Source: RUG11237 sp050874665 (lineage in GTDB: Bacteria; Bacillota; Clostridia; Lachnospirales; Lachnospiraceae). From it: a stretch of DNA of 64,000 nt. The notes under the pieces are model-generated. The model was not told the origin of the DNA. It made no database searches and worked only from the letters and a program-made list of their open reading frames with translations. The position numbers and the translations under genes are program-made. The stretch spans positions 1 to 64,000 of the forward strand of contig JBNMLC010000003.1 of the NCBI GenBank assembly GCA_050874665.1. Direction: 5' to 3'. Shown piece after piece: positions 1 to 8,756 of this stretch (position 1 is the first letter of the stretch; each line of letters starts with the position of its first letter).

Positions 1-196
1 AATTCCTTAGTCGCTTCTTGGGAGGGGTTAGGAATGGTATTATAGTTAAAAATATACAAAACTCTTATGGGGTTCTATTTGGTTTTGTTGTCTAATATTT
101 ACAAAATCAAATTTTTTTCTAAAAAATTCTTGCAATTTTCACAAAGTTCCATGACACAACACCATGTCATATTGTATTATTTTTATCTCCTGCACC
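1..196. other. Gene-free left edge
   Basis: AT-rich sequence downstream of the leftward rnhA gene. Reading frames here are short and lack ribosome binding sites. A weak inverted repeat (TGACA ... TGTCA, about 151-168) lies 30 bases past the rnhA stop but has no clear T-run, so I do not call it a terminator. Confidence 0.5.
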
Positions 197-784
197 TTAC
201 AGTCCCAGAGCCTCTTTTGCCAATTGATCCACCCGTTCATTTCCTTCTACACCAGAGTGTCCTTTGACATGGTGAAAATGTACCTGCAAATCGTCCTTGA
301 TACGTTCATAATACTCTTTATAAGCAATCGTTCCCTTTTTATTGCACTTCCATGCCCCAGTACACCATTTTTCCACACCTTCATAATCATAATGAAGCAA
401 CAGGCTCTTAATTCCATGCTCTATGCAAAACTGCATTGCTGCCATAGCACCTTCGATTTCTCCCGCAACATTTCGCATCGCTGCCATTTCTTCGTCATCA
501 AATGCTCTTTTTAATTCATATTTCTGTCCCTGATATAAAATCAACACTCCATAGGAATAACGTTTTGTTGCGATATCGAAACTCCCATCTGTATATCCCT
601 CTGCCTCGCAAAAAACTTTTTCTGTCGTTTTTCTACCATTATAATAGATTTCTGCCTCTTCCTTTGTCTTGAAGCTTTTATACTCTGCTCCTGAAAATCC
701 GTCCACCTGGTTTTTGCACTCTTCCCAGGTCAAAAAAATACCTGTTTGTTTTCCTTTTCTTACCACATAAAATTTTGATGCCAT
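197..784 (-). CDS. rnhA: Ribonuclease H with N-terminal hybrid-binding domain
   Basis: RNase H family enzyme that cuts the RNA strand of RNA-DNA hybrids in the cytoplasm. Residues 1-50 form the viroplasmin-type hybrid-binding domain found at the N-terminus of eukaryote-like RNase H1 (start MASKFYVV, with aromatic and Gly positions kept). The catalytic domain follows, with acidic residues visible as Asp66 (YTDGSFD), Glu109 (AGEIEG), Asp133 (HYDYEG) and Asp186 (ERVDQLAKEAL), plus the HHVKGHSG loop. At 195 residues it is complete. The ATG follows GAGAGGGTT, 10 bases after the MutS-like gene, so the two are probably co-transcribed. Family assignment is firm; the exact cellular role (primer or R-loop removal) is inferred. 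Confidence 0.93.
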   Translation of the reverse strand: MASKFYVVRKGKQTGIFLTWEECKNQVDGFSGAEYKSFKTKEEAEIYYNGRKTTEKVFCEAEGYTDGSFDIATKRYSYGVLILYQGQKYELKRAFDDEEMAAMRNVAGEIEGAMAAMQFCIEHGIKSLLLHYDYEGVEKWCTGAWKCNKKGTIAYKEYYERIKDDLQVHFHHVKGHSGVEGNERVDQLAKEALGL

Positions 785-794
785 AACCCTCTCC

Positions 795-2474
795 TTACAT
801 CTCCCACTGACCGGTTTTTAAAAAATGCTCTGCACATGCCAAAGCACTGTCTACAATTTCTTTATCATATCCCATAATCTCTAGCAGTTTAATCGCATTT
901 CTACTCTGTGCTCTTCCGGAAAACAACTCATAATTAAACAGAATATCCCCCTCCTTTATTTCTTCCGTGAAATGGAAGTTTTCATATTCATCTTCAAGAA
1001 GATATGTGAGTTCAATATCATGTGTTGCAGCGAAACTTAATACATTTCTCTTATTTAATTCCTTTAAAATATGGGAAGATGCAGCAATTCTCTCTACCGT
1101 ATTGGTACCTCTTAGTACTTCATCGACAAAGCTTAGCATCGGTAGTCCGGTTTCCTTTGATGCCTCTAAGATTCTCTGTAAAGCCTTAATTTCTACCATA
1201 TAATAGCTTTCACTTTCAGCTAAATTGTCCCTTAAAGACATAGACGAATATACTCTGAAAAACGGAGCCTTATAGCTTTTTGCCACACTGGTGTGAATAG
1301 ATTGCGCTAATATTGCATTCACCGCCACTGTCTTTAAAAAAGTAGATTTTCCTGACGCATTAGACCCCGTAAGCAATACACCTCTCTTAACGGCAATCCC
1401 ATTCCTCACTGCATTTGAAATCATTGGATGATATAATTCCTCTGCCTCTAGAAAACATTCTCCTGTTTCCTTTAATTCCGGAAGCGAATAAAGTGGCAAT
1501 GCCTGACGAAATGAAGCAATCGCAATGGTTGCCTCAATATTTCCTAAAAGCTCGATCATACGATTACAATTTTCTTTTTCTTTTTTCAATATGCCCAGCA
1601 TCTGATTAAACTTTAGTAAATCAACATGAAAAAACATACGCACATAATCAAACACTGTATCCATAGGATTGCCGCTGTTTTTCATTCCCATAACCACGCC
1701 TGCATTTTTTTTGAAATTTGCAAACTGTCTGTTTAATGTCTTTAATTCCTCTGTATACTTCTGCAATTCATCTAGCTTTTCCCTTTGTATTTGTTCTGAT
1801 GCCTTTAACATGCGAAGTATATAGGCAAACGAGGTAAGATATGGTTCTATTTTTGCTTTCTCACGATAATAAGTTGCCGCACTTAAGGAAAAGGAACAAA
1901 TCAGAAAAACAATTCCATAGATTGGTTTTATAAATATGCTGATAATTGATAGTAATGCAATGATAGCAATGACAATATGTTTTCCTTGACTACTTAACTC
2001 CACCTTATCTAACATGGATATATAATCCGTCACGGCATAAGTCTTTGTTCGTCCAATTCCGCCAAAAATAACCTGCAGTCTCTTTCTCTCTTCTTTATGG
2101 CCTGCAAAGTAAGAAATCATCCGCTCTCGCTCCTGCAACCTATCGTTTTCCATTTCTGGGACACGAAGCATTTCATACAGCACCTCCGCCCCAAGAGATG
2201 ATTGCGTGTTATTCATCGCCTTAAAGATACTATCCATGTCCAAATCATTCCAGGTGATGTCATCAATCCAGTTGTTATATTGCTTCGATTGATAATAATG
2301 GGAAATACACTCGTATTCTTCATAACTATATTCGCGATTTGAAAATTTTCCCCATTCTTGTTCGAGTCTTTCTAAAAAACGTTTTTTTCGTGACTTTTCC
2401 GCCTGATACATATTGACAATGACTATAATAAATCCTATACCAAAAGCAGCAATATAAAACCACCCATCGTTCAC
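795..2474 (-). CDS. MutS-family ATPase with N-terminal membrane segments
   Basis: The C-terminal third is a MutS-type ABC ATPase: Walker A GSNASGKST near residue 370, Walker B LSFVDEVLRGTNT, and the conserved ATHD switch near residue 485. The N-terminal half has no mismatch-recognition domain. It has a membrane segment at residues 5-21 and a hydrophobic hairpin near 165-200, then a coiled-coil lever region. This matches a group of membrane-anchored MutS-related proteins of Clostridia and Bacteroidetes, not the mismatch repair MutS1. It starts at GTG, overlapping the stop of the MBL gene by one base (taGTG), which implies translational coupling. Substrate and role are unknown; I would not name it mutS. 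Confidence 0.85.
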   Translation of the reverse strand: MNDGWFYIAAFGIGFIIVIVNMYQAEKSRKKRFLERLEQEWGKFSNREYSYEEYECISHYYQSKQYNNWIDDITWNDLDMDSIFKAMNNTQSSLGAEVLYEMLRVPEMENDRLQERERMISYFAGHKEERKRLQVIFGGIGRTKTYAVTDYISMLDKVELSSQGKHIVIAIIALLSIISIFIKPIYGIVFLICSFSLSAATYYREKAKIEPYLTSFAYILRMLKASEQIQREKLDELQKYTEELKTLNRQFANFKKNAGVVMGMKNSGNPMDTVFDYVRMFFHVDLLKFNQMLGILKKEKENCNRMIELLGNIEATIAIASFRQALPLYSLPELKETGECFLEAEELYHPMISNAVRNGIAVKRGVLLTGSNASGKSTFLKTVAVNAILAQSIHTSVAKSYKAPFFRVYSSMSLRDNLAESESYYMVEIKALQRILEASKETGLPMLSFVDEVLRGTNTVERIAASSHILKELNKRNVLSFAATHDIELTYLLEDEYENFHFTEEIKEGDILFNYELFSGRAQSRNAIKLLEIMGYDKEIVDSALACAEHFLKTGQWEM

Positions 2475-3193
2475 TATTCAATCACCCAGCTTTCATTTTC
2501 TTTTTCTATGGTAATAATTCTCTGCCGATAGCTCTTTGTAATCTCGCTTCGTTTTAATTTTTCTATAATTTCATATTTTCTCCACATATGCATAGGGAAA
2601 ATCAACTCTGCTTTTGTAGTTCTTGCAAAATAGTCTATCCCCTTATAAAAAGACGTATTCAGTCTTGAATCCAATGGAACAAATGCTACATCTATTTTAC
2701 GATCCTTTAATTTGTCTATTTCCATCGTATACTTAAATTCCAAAGAGGCATTGTAACTTTCTTCTTCTCCTTCCCATTGCCACCAGTTCAAATCTCCTGC
2801 ATGATAAATACACTTATCCTCCGCTGTAACAATAAAAGCTACGCCTGCATCATTTGATTTTAATGTTTCTACTTTAACTCCATCAATCAGTTTTTCGTCA
2901 CGTTTTCCTACTCTTATAATTTTATCCTTCAATTCTTTTGAGTATCCATTCTGTTCTAGATACTTTTCCGAAATCCGTATATCATTTGAAAATACATATT
3001 TAATATTTGTATACTTTTGTGCAAATCCAAACACCTGCATTGAAAAATGATCCTGATGCTTATGGCTTGCAAAGAAAAAAATCTTTTTATTTTTATCAAA
3101 TTCCGGCAATTTTCCCATAAAGTAATCAAACACAAGAATCGTATGATCCAATTCTACAATATAACAACTATGATAAACATATGTAACCTTCAT
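2474..3193 (-). CDS. MBL-fold metal-dependent hydrolase (UlaG-like)
   Basis: Metallo-beta-lactamase fold protein of 239 residues. It has the metal-binding motif SHKHQDHF (HxHxDH) near residue 45, a further metal site in YHAGDLNWW near residue 132, and a C-terminal His in FPMHMW near residue 202. The pattern resembles UlaG/YtnP-like hydrolases, but the substrate cannot be told from sequence. The start follows GGGGAAGGTAC. It is the first gene of a likely three-gene operon with the MutS-like ATPase and rnhA, and overlaps the former by one base. No signal peptide, so cytoplasmic. Confidence 0.82.
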   Translation of the reverse strand: MKVTYVYHSCYIVELDHTILVFDYFMGKLPEFDKNKKIFFFASHKHQDHFSMQVFGFAQKYTNIKYVFSNDIRISEKYLEQNGYSKELKDKIIRVGKRDEKLIDGVKVETLKSNDAGVAFIVTAEDKCIYHAGDLNWWQWEGEEESYNASLEFKYTMEIDKLKDRKIDVAFVPLDSRLNTSFYKGIDYFARTTKAELIFPMHMWRKYEIIEKLKRSEITKSYRQRIITIEKENESWVIE

Positions 3194-3300
3194 GTACCTT
3201 CCCCTTTTCTCATCTTTCTTACTAAATCTTAGTTATTTTATATCTTCTCATATTTTGCCTGGGAAGTCAATTGCCTGACCACCCCCTCTTAAACTCTTAT

Positions 3301-3329
3301 TTGACCGCTTCGCTTTTTTTTACTATAAT
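3301..3329 (+). promoter_or_regulatory. Sigma-A promoter for the membrane protein gene at 3405
   Basis: TTGACC at 3301-3306 and TATAAT at 3324-3329 with exactly 17 bases between them. This is close to the vegetative sigma-A consensus and points at the only plus-strand gene nearby. The transcription start should fall near 3336, inside the inverted repeat listed next. Confidence 0.8.
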
Positions 3330-3364
3330 GATGATGTTGTTGGGTATTTGACCCCAACATCATC
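3330..3364 (+). promoter_or_regulatory. Inverted repeat at the predicted transcription start
   Basis: GATGATGTTG (3330-3339) and CAACATCATC (3355-3364) are perfect 10-base arms, and GGG/CCC inside them can extend the stem past a small bulge. The repeat begins directly after the -10 box, so it could be an operator or a 5' hairpin of the mRNA. No T-run follows, so it is not a terminator. Confidence 0.5.
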
Positions 3365-3404
3365 TTATCATAAAAACCGTTACGTTATAGAAAGGAATTA
3401 TTTT

Positions 3405-5438
3405 ATGAAACAATTACTCGCAAAATATAGCAAGAATTTAAAGCTTTCAGGCACTATCCTACTGGGAAATCTGCTTGTTCTGCTCTATTGTGTATTCTTT
3501 CTAAATCCGGTTTCCAGCTCAAATGATGACTTTTTTCTTGGAATTATTGCCGGAAACGGATTCGGAACAAATACCACCTTTTTAATTTATATCAGCACTT
3601 TTTACGGATACTTTTTAAAATTATGGTATCATTTTTTCCCTAATATAAACTGGTATATTTTCTTTTGCTACTCTTTCTTGCTGTTTTCCGTTTGCATCAT
3701 AGAATATATCCTAATCGTAAGATATAAATTCTCCGCTATCCTACTGTCTATCTTTTTTACGCTGGGATTTTCTCACTACTTTTATGTAGTATTCCAGTAT
3801 ACAAAGGTCGCATCTCTTTTAACCCTTGCGGGATTTTTTATTTTATTGTACTGGTTAAATGAAACACTGGATTCTACACAGAAAAAAGTTGCAAAATATC
3901 TGCTTGGAGCACTCTTTCTTTTTCTCGGCAGCCTAATCCGCCTACAGCCATTTTTTATGGTATGCGTATTCGGGGTTGGTATGTGGATATTAAAATTTTT
4001 GAAAGCTTTGAAAGAAAAAAAACTTAAAAGCTTCTGTCGTCACTTTTTTTATCCCTTTGTTCTTATTTTTTCTTTCCTTTTAGTCTTTTCTTTTTGGGAA
4101 GAAAACATCTGGGATATGTCTACAGAAGAATTAGCTTATTTTCAAGAATACAATCAAACAAGAACTGCATTGGTAGATTATGAAGTCCCTGATTATCAGA
4201 CACACCAGACGGAATATCAGAATTTAAATTTTTCTGCCAATGACGTTGATAATTTAAGGCGTTGGTGCTTTGCTGATAAAGACAAATTTTCCTTAGAAGT
4301 TTTAAAACAGATTGCTTCTATGAATGCTGCCAATCATTTTTCACCGAAAGACTTTTTTAAATATATCCGCGATCATATTATCACACATGCTGTTTTTAAG
4401 CTATGTGTTACCTTTACCTTATGCTGTCTGCTCTTAGCTAAAAGGAAACAGCCGGGATTGTTGTTATATCCTCATCTTGCCTTTTTCTTTGTGCTATTTT
4501 ACCTCCACTATATTGGACGTATTACAGAATGGGTCATCAACAGCCTCTGGATTACTTACTTACTCACGGTGATTGCTGTGGTGTGTTCTCACTTTCCGAA
4601 TGTTCTCTGCAGCAAAAAGAGACTTTTACAAACCTCTGTCTGCTGTTTATGTGGAAGTATCCTGTTTAACTCAGACATTCTGTTAACCAGAGCCTTAAGC
4701 CGCCAGCCAATGCACACCAATTTATACCACTGTATGACCTCCATGAGTAACAGCAAGGAATTAAACTTTTTTTGCGATGTAACCAGTATTTATGATATGT
4801 CCAGAGATTACCGCATCTTTGATAAAACGCCTGAAAACTTTTTTTCTAATATCTTCTTCTCCGGTGCATGGTTTAGTTGTTCCCCCCAAGAGAACTATGC
4901 AAAAGAGCAGGCAGGAATTCAAAATATTTATTCGGATATTTTATCGAAAGAGGATTATGTGGTATTAGATAAAGAAGCAATTGAGCAAAAAAAGATTTAT
5001 CTTATGGAAAATTACAGTAATACTGCAGAATATAGCAAAATACAGGATCTATATGGCTATCCTATTTATAAATTTTCTGATAACTATACAGGCGCTCGTA
5101 TCGAAAGCCCTTCTACCGCCAACTTGCAGTTTATTGGCACAGAATATGGATACCACCAGATTTTAGGAACATTAAATGCAACAGCAAAAGAACTTAACGA
5201 TGCAACCGTATATTTAGAAATCACTGACCCACTTACTAACACAACCACTACATATGCAGGGCGTTTCGAACAGACGAATGCCTACGGAATCTATAGTCTT
5301 CGATACAATCATACTTTAGAAGAAACGAAGCAAATAACTTTCCAACTGCCGGAATCCGTTTCTCTCTCTTTACAGTATGAATATAAACTTTTGCTTCGCC
5401 ACACGAACACAGCATATGTACTCAATGCAGACTGGTAA
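3405..5438 (+). CDS. Polytopic membrane protein, glycosyltransferase-like
   Basis: Integral membrane protein of 677 residues from the ATG at 3405, chosen because AGAAAGGA lies 8 bases upstream; the open frame extends 19 codons further up with no ribosome site. About ten hydrophobic helices fill residues 15-430, with an acidic SNDDFF motif in the first periplasmic loop. Such a motif resembles the loop-1 Asp of GT-C glycosyltransferases and of DUF6056-like proteins. A soluble C-terminal part of about 240 residues follows. It is a single transcription unit with its own promoter, running against its neighbours. Function as an envelope glycosyltransferase or polymer transferase is inferred from topology only. 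Confidence 0.6.
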   Translation: MKQLLAKYSKNLKLSGTILLGNLLVLLYCVFFLNPVSSSNDDFFLGIIAGNGFGTNTTFLIYISTFYGYFLKLWYHFFPNINWYIFFCYSFLLFSVCIIEYILIVRYKFSAILLSIFFTLGFSHYFYVVFQYTKVASLLTLAGFFILLYWLNETLDSTQKKVAKYLLGALFLFLGSLIRLQPFFMVCVFGVGMWILKFLKALKEKKLKSFCRHFFYPFVLIFSFLLVFSFWEENIWDMSTEELAYFQEYNQTRTALVDYEVPDYQTHQTEYQNLNFSANDVDNLRRWCFADKDKFSLEVLKQIASMNAANHFSPKDFFKYIRDHIITHAVFKLCVTFTLCCLLLAKRKQPGLLLYPHLAFFFVLFYLHYIGRITEWVINSLWITYLLTVIAVVCSHFPNVLCSKKRLLQTSVCCLCGSILFNSDILLTRALSRQPMHTNLYHCMTSMSNSKELNFFCDVTSIYDMSRDYRIFDKTPENFFSNIFFSGAWFSCSPQENYAKEQAGIQNIYSDILSKEDYVVLDKEAIEQKKIYLMENYSNTAEYSKIQDLYGYPIYKFSDNYTGARIESPSTANLQFIGTEYGYHQILGTLNATAKELNDATVYLEITDPLTNTTTTYAGRFEQTNAYGIYSLRYNHTLEETKQITFQLPESVSLSLQYEYKLLLRHTNTAYVLNADW

Positions 5439-5515
5439 AGGCAATTTCCTGACTATAAATTAAATTCTGGATTCGCTGCCCGTCTTTAGAAACATGCCCG
5501 CAAGGAGCACTACGA

Positions 5516-5554
5516 AAAAGGCTAAGAATTAATACGCATAATTCTTAGCCTTTT
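5516..5554. terminator. Bidirectional intrinsic terminator
   Basis: Perfect 15-base stem (5516-5530 with 5540-5554) around a 9-base loop, with A-run on the left arm and T-run on the right, so it works for both converging transcripts: the plus-strand membrane protein and the leftward ribF operon. The ribF stop codon lies inside the stem. Confidence 0.88.
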
Positions 5555-6446
5555 CTATATCTTTTTCCATCTGTGCTTTCAGTGCTTCAATATTCTGAAA
5601 TTTCTGCTCCGGTCTATGATACTTATATAGCTCCACCGTAAGCTCTCTTCCATACAAATTTCCGGAATAATCAAATAGAAATGTTTCTACACCTCTTTTT
5701 AACTCATCAGCAATGGTAGGCTTGCAACCTATATTAGTGATTCCCTTGTATGATATACCATCAACCCAGGTTCTGGTAAAATATACCCCATAAGGCGGCA
5801 GTATTTTATTATCCGGCGGCATAATATTAGTGGTTGGAATTCCTAAAGTTCTGCCAAGTTGTCTGCCATATTCCACTTCACCTACAATGCTAAATGGGTG
5901 ACCTAACAATGCTGTAACTTCTTCCATTCTCCCCATTTCCACTTCACTGCGTACTAAGGTAGAACTGATATCCTGACCTTCATATGTTTCCTTCGTCACA
6001 ATATGGACCTGAAAACAACCGTGATGTTCGTATTTTTTCAATGTATCTGTATTCCCTCTTCTTCCATGTCCAAAGCGAAAATCGGTACCCACTACCACAT
6101 GTGCTGCCTTTAATTGCTTAATCAGCACTTCTTCTATAAAATCTTCCGGTTCCATAGATGCCACTTCTTGTACAAACGGACACTCTATCAAATAGTCATA
6201 TCCGCCTTTGGAAAGATATTGATATCTTTCTCTATTTGTCATTAACGTCTGTGGCTTATCTCCTCTTAAATATGCTGTTGGATGTACCGCAAAGGTAAAT
6301 ATCACTGTCTTATAGTCAGTTCCCGCTAACTGTTTGACCTTTGTCAATAACTTTTCATGTCCTTTGTGAATACCATCAAATTTTCCAAGAGTAACTACAC
6401 TTTCACTCTCCATATTAAATTCCGTTGTACCTTTGATATATTCCAT
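5529..6446 (-). CDS. ribF: Bifunctional riboflavin kinase / FAD synthetase
   Basis: Converts riboflavin to FMN and FMN to FAD in the cytoplasm. The N-terminal FMN adenylyltransferase domain shows the nucleotide-binding GKFDGIHKGHEKLL (residues 22-35) and VVGTDFRFGHGRRG near 120. The C-terminal riboflavin kinase domain begins near residue 185 with GRQLGRTLGIPTTN and contains the metal/ATP site PTTN. At 305 residues it has the usual length. It is the last gene of the nusA-infB operon, 26 bases after truB, and ends in the shared terminator at 5516-5554. Start ATG follows AAAGGAAATAGAAA. Confidence 0.96.
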   Translation of the reverse strand: MEYIKGTTEFNMESESVVTLGKFDGIHKGHEKLLTKVKQLAGTDYKTVIFTFAVHPTAYLRGDKPQTLMTNRERYQYLSKGGYDYLIECPFVQEVASMEPEDFIEEVLIKQLKAAHVVVGTDFRFGHGRRGNTDTLKKYEHHGCFQVHIVTKETYEGQDISSTLVRSEVEMGRMEEVTALLGHPFSIVGEVEYGRQLGRTLGIPTTNIMPPDNKILPPYGVYFTRTWVDGISYKGITNIGCKPTIADELKRGVETFLFDYSGNLYGRELTVELYKYHRPEQKFQNIEALKAQMEKDIEKAKNYAY

Positions 6447-6472
6447 TTTCTATTTCCTTTTGCCTGCCATAT

Positions 6473-7375
6473 TTACTCTTCCACCGGCAAAAAAAGTTTT
6501 ACCGGCTGATACTGTCTACTGTTTTCATTCCAACTGTAAATCCCAATAAAGTGTCCCTCTGCATCATATACCCGAATTTCCTGTTCCTGTTCAGTTATTT
6601 TATCCAAGTGTTCCAATGCAAGAGGATTGCCATTATATAACGGTTTATGAAATTCTCTCTTTACCGTAACGCCTGTCATATGCTGAAACATAGCATCCAG
6701 TGGAAAAAGCACAAATGCAACCTTATTTTCATCTCGTAATTTTTCAATTTCGGATAATTTCAGGCTATCCGAAATTGAAAATACACTTGCCTTAGTGCGT
6801 TTTAATGTTTCCATACAACCAAAGCATCCCAGTTTTTCTCCTATATCATTACACAACGTGCGAATATAGGTTCCTTTCGAACACGATACACTAAACCACA
6901 CTCTTGGAAGCTCTATTTTCTTAATTTCTATCGAATAAATAGTAACTTTTCTGGGTTTTCTCTCCACTTCTATGCCTTCTCTTGCATATTCATACAATTT
7001 TTTTCCATTTACTTTTAATGCGGAGTACATAGGTGGAATCTGATGATACTCTCCTAAAAAAGAAAGGATTACATTTGTTACCTCATCTTCTAAGACAGAA
7101 ACTTTCGCTTCCCTTTGTATTTTTCCTGTCATATCCTGTGTATCCGTCTGAATTCCCAGCCTAAGACATGCCTCATATGTTTTGTCCTTGTCCGTCAGCA
7201 GCTCGCAAAGCTTTGTTGCCTTACCCAGACACACCGGCAAAACTCCTTCTGCTTCAGGATCTAGTGTGCCCGTATGTCCTATCTTTTTCTGTTTTAATAT
7301 ACCACGCAGTTTTGCTACCACATCATGAGAAGTAAAACCTTTTTCTTTATATACATTTATGATTCCATTGTACAC
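6473..7375 (-). CDS. truB: tRNA pseudouridine(55) synthase
   Basis: Makes pseudouridine 55 in the T-loop of tRNAs. The N-terminal signature GIINVYKEKGFTSHDVV is typical, and the catalytic Asp is in HTGTLDPEAEGVLPVC near residue 40. A PUA-like C-terminal region completes the 300-residue protein. It probably starts at GTG (7375) behind GAGGACAGTAGC. It lies between nrnA and ribF in the conserved order of the nusA-infB operon; the truB-ribF pair is standard in Firmicutes. Confidence 0.96.
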   Translation of the reverse strand: MYNGIINVYKEKGFTSHDVVAKLRGILKQKKIGHTGTLDPEAEGVLPVCLGKATKLCELLTDKDKTYEACLRLGIQTDTQDMTGKIQREAKVSVLEDEVTNVILSFLGEYHQIPPMYSALKVNGKKLYEYAREGIEVERKPRKVTIYSIEIKKIELPRVWFSVSCSKGTYIRTLCNDIGEKLGCFGCMETLKRTKASVFSISDSLKLSEIEKLRDENKVAFVLFPLDAMFQHMTGVTVKREFHKPLYNGNPLALEHLDKITEQEQEIRVYDAEGHFIGIYSWNENSRQYQPVKLFLPVEE

Positions 7376-7393
7376 GCTACTGTCCTCTTTATC

Positions 7394-8353
7394 TTAGTTT
7401 TCCACTGGAAGCTGTTTTTCAATATGTTCCGTCAGATTATTAATAACATCATACATACTTCCCTGCATTGTGCAGCCTGCAGCCCTGATATGACCACCAC
7501 CACCAAAGAATCCTGCAATTTCACTCACATTTACATACTGTTTAGAACGCATGCTGACTTTATACACCTGTGGGGATAATTCATATAGAAAAATGGCAAC
7601 CTCCACACCCTCTGTCGTACGAAGCTGGCTTACAATACCATCTAAATCCTGGGGAGTCACCCCATAAAAGTCCATATCTTTTTCATGTACTACACTAAAA
7701 ATAACCTTTCCACCAAGCACCATAATACTCTCTAACAAAGCACGTCCTGTAATCTGCTTTTGCTTGTATGTTTTTTCATAAAAAGTTTCATCTATTATTT
7801 TTGTAAAATCAAACCCTTTATCAATCAACATTCCCACAGTACGCAAGGTCTTAGAGGTAGTGTTAGAATACTGAAATACACCTGTGTCATGAGCAATCCC
7901 TGTATACAGGCACTTTGCTGTTTCCACACTAATTTTCTCCTCTTCCATAAACTCGCATAAAAATTCACAAGTAGAACTCAGTTCTCCCTTAATATAATTT
8001 TCATTGGCGAATCCTACATTACTGATGTGATGGTCAATACAAATCGTATGTCCGGCTGCATCAAAATACTTTGCAAACTTTCCAAGCCGCTCCTTATCTC
8101 CGCAATCCAGGGCAAAAAACAAGTCATATACAAAATCCTGTGCATCTTCGCTGCAGATTTTGTCTGCACCTCGTAAAAACGAAAACACTTTCGATGGCTG
8201 TTCTAAATAAACCGTCACCTGAACATTCTGGAAATTTTCTTTTATGTAATTATACAATCCCAGACAGGAACCAACGCAATCTCCATCTGGCCTCACATGC
8301 CCCCCAATTGCCACTGTTTTTATTCCGGAAAGTAATTCTTCCAGCTTATCCAT
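7394..8353 (-). CDS. nrnA: DHH-family oligoribonuclease / pAp phosphatase
   Basis: NrnA-type nuclease, which degrades very short RNAs (nanoRNA) and in Bacillus also dephosphorylates pAp. Visible motifs are GGHVRPDGDCVGS (residues 17-29), FALDCGDKERLG near 86, the DHH triad in CIDHHISN near 110, and the DHHA1-domain signature FGGGGHIRAAGC near 285. At 319 residues it has family length. It is part of the nusA-infB operon, between rbfA and truB, and is preceded by an intercistronic hairpin. The ATG follows GGAGATAT. Confidence 0.94.
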   Translation of the reverse strand: MDKLEELLSGIKTVAIGGHVRPDGDCVGSCLGLYNYIKENFQNVQVTVYLEQPSKVFSFLRGADKICSEDAQDFVYDLFFALDCGDKERLGKFAKYFDAAGHTICIDHHISNVGFANENYIKGELSSTCEFLCEFMEEEKISVETAKCLYTGIAHDTGVFQYSNTTSKTLRTVGMLIDKGFDFTKIIDETFYEKTYKQKQITGRALLESIMVLGGKVIFSVVHEKDMDFYGVTPQDLDGIVSQLRTTEGVEVAIFLYELSPQVYKVSMRSKQYVNVSEIAGFFGGGGHIRAAGCTMQGSMYDVINNLTEHIEKQLPVEN

Positions 8354-8384
8354 ATATCTCCACCTCTTTACTATACTTTTTTTT

Positions 8385-8406
8385 GGTTCCCCAAAAAAGG
8401 GGAACC
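8385..8406. other. Intercistronic hairpin between rbfA and nrnA
   Basis: Perfect 8-base GC-rich stem GGTTCCCC / GGGGAACC around a six-base homopolymer loop. On the minus-strand transcript the downstream side is an A-tract, not a U-tract, so it is not a usual terminator for the operon; an mRNA processing or stability element is more likely. The rbfA stop codon touches the right arm. Confidence 0.55.
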
Positions 8407-8756
8407 TATTTATTTACATCATCAATTAATTTCGCCATGTTTACACCATATTCAATGGATTGATCCAATATGAATGTAATCTCCGGCGTATTTCTCAGAT
8501 TTATAGAATGGGCCAGTTTGCTGCGGATTACACCGGCAGCACTCTTTAAACCCTTCATTGTATTTTCTTTCGCTTCTTCATCACCAAGAACACTGATATA
8601 TGCCTTTGCACTCTTTAAATCTGGAGCCACTTCCACAGATACCACACTTGTCATTGGGTGAATACGCGGATCTTTGATTTCATTGCGAATAATATTGCTT
8701 AATTCCTTAAGCACCTCTCCATTAATTCTTGTATTCTTAATGCTGTTTTTTCTCAT
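8406..8756 (-). CDS. rbfA: 30S ribosome-binding factor A
   Basis: Late 30S subunit maturation factor, a small KH-fold protein. The 116-residue sequence has the family pattern: RKNSIKNTRINGEV at the N-terminus, EIKDPRI near 28, VTSVEVAPDLKSAKAYISV-like strands near 45-60 and ITFILDQSIEYGVNMAKLI near the end. The ATG overlaps the infB stop by one base (taATG), a translational coupling common in this operon. Confidence 0.96.
   Translation of the reverse strand: MRKNSIKNTRINGEVLKELSNIIRNEIKDPRIHPMTSVVSVEVAPDLKSAKAYISVLGDEEAKENTMKGLKSAAGVIRSKLAHSINLRNTPEITFILDQSIEYGVNMAKLIDDVNK

Noticed and set aside
8385..8406. Intrinsic terminator between rbfA and nrnA
   Set aside because: The stem is strong, but the downstream side on the operon transcript is an A-tract, so I list it only as an intercistronic hairpin.
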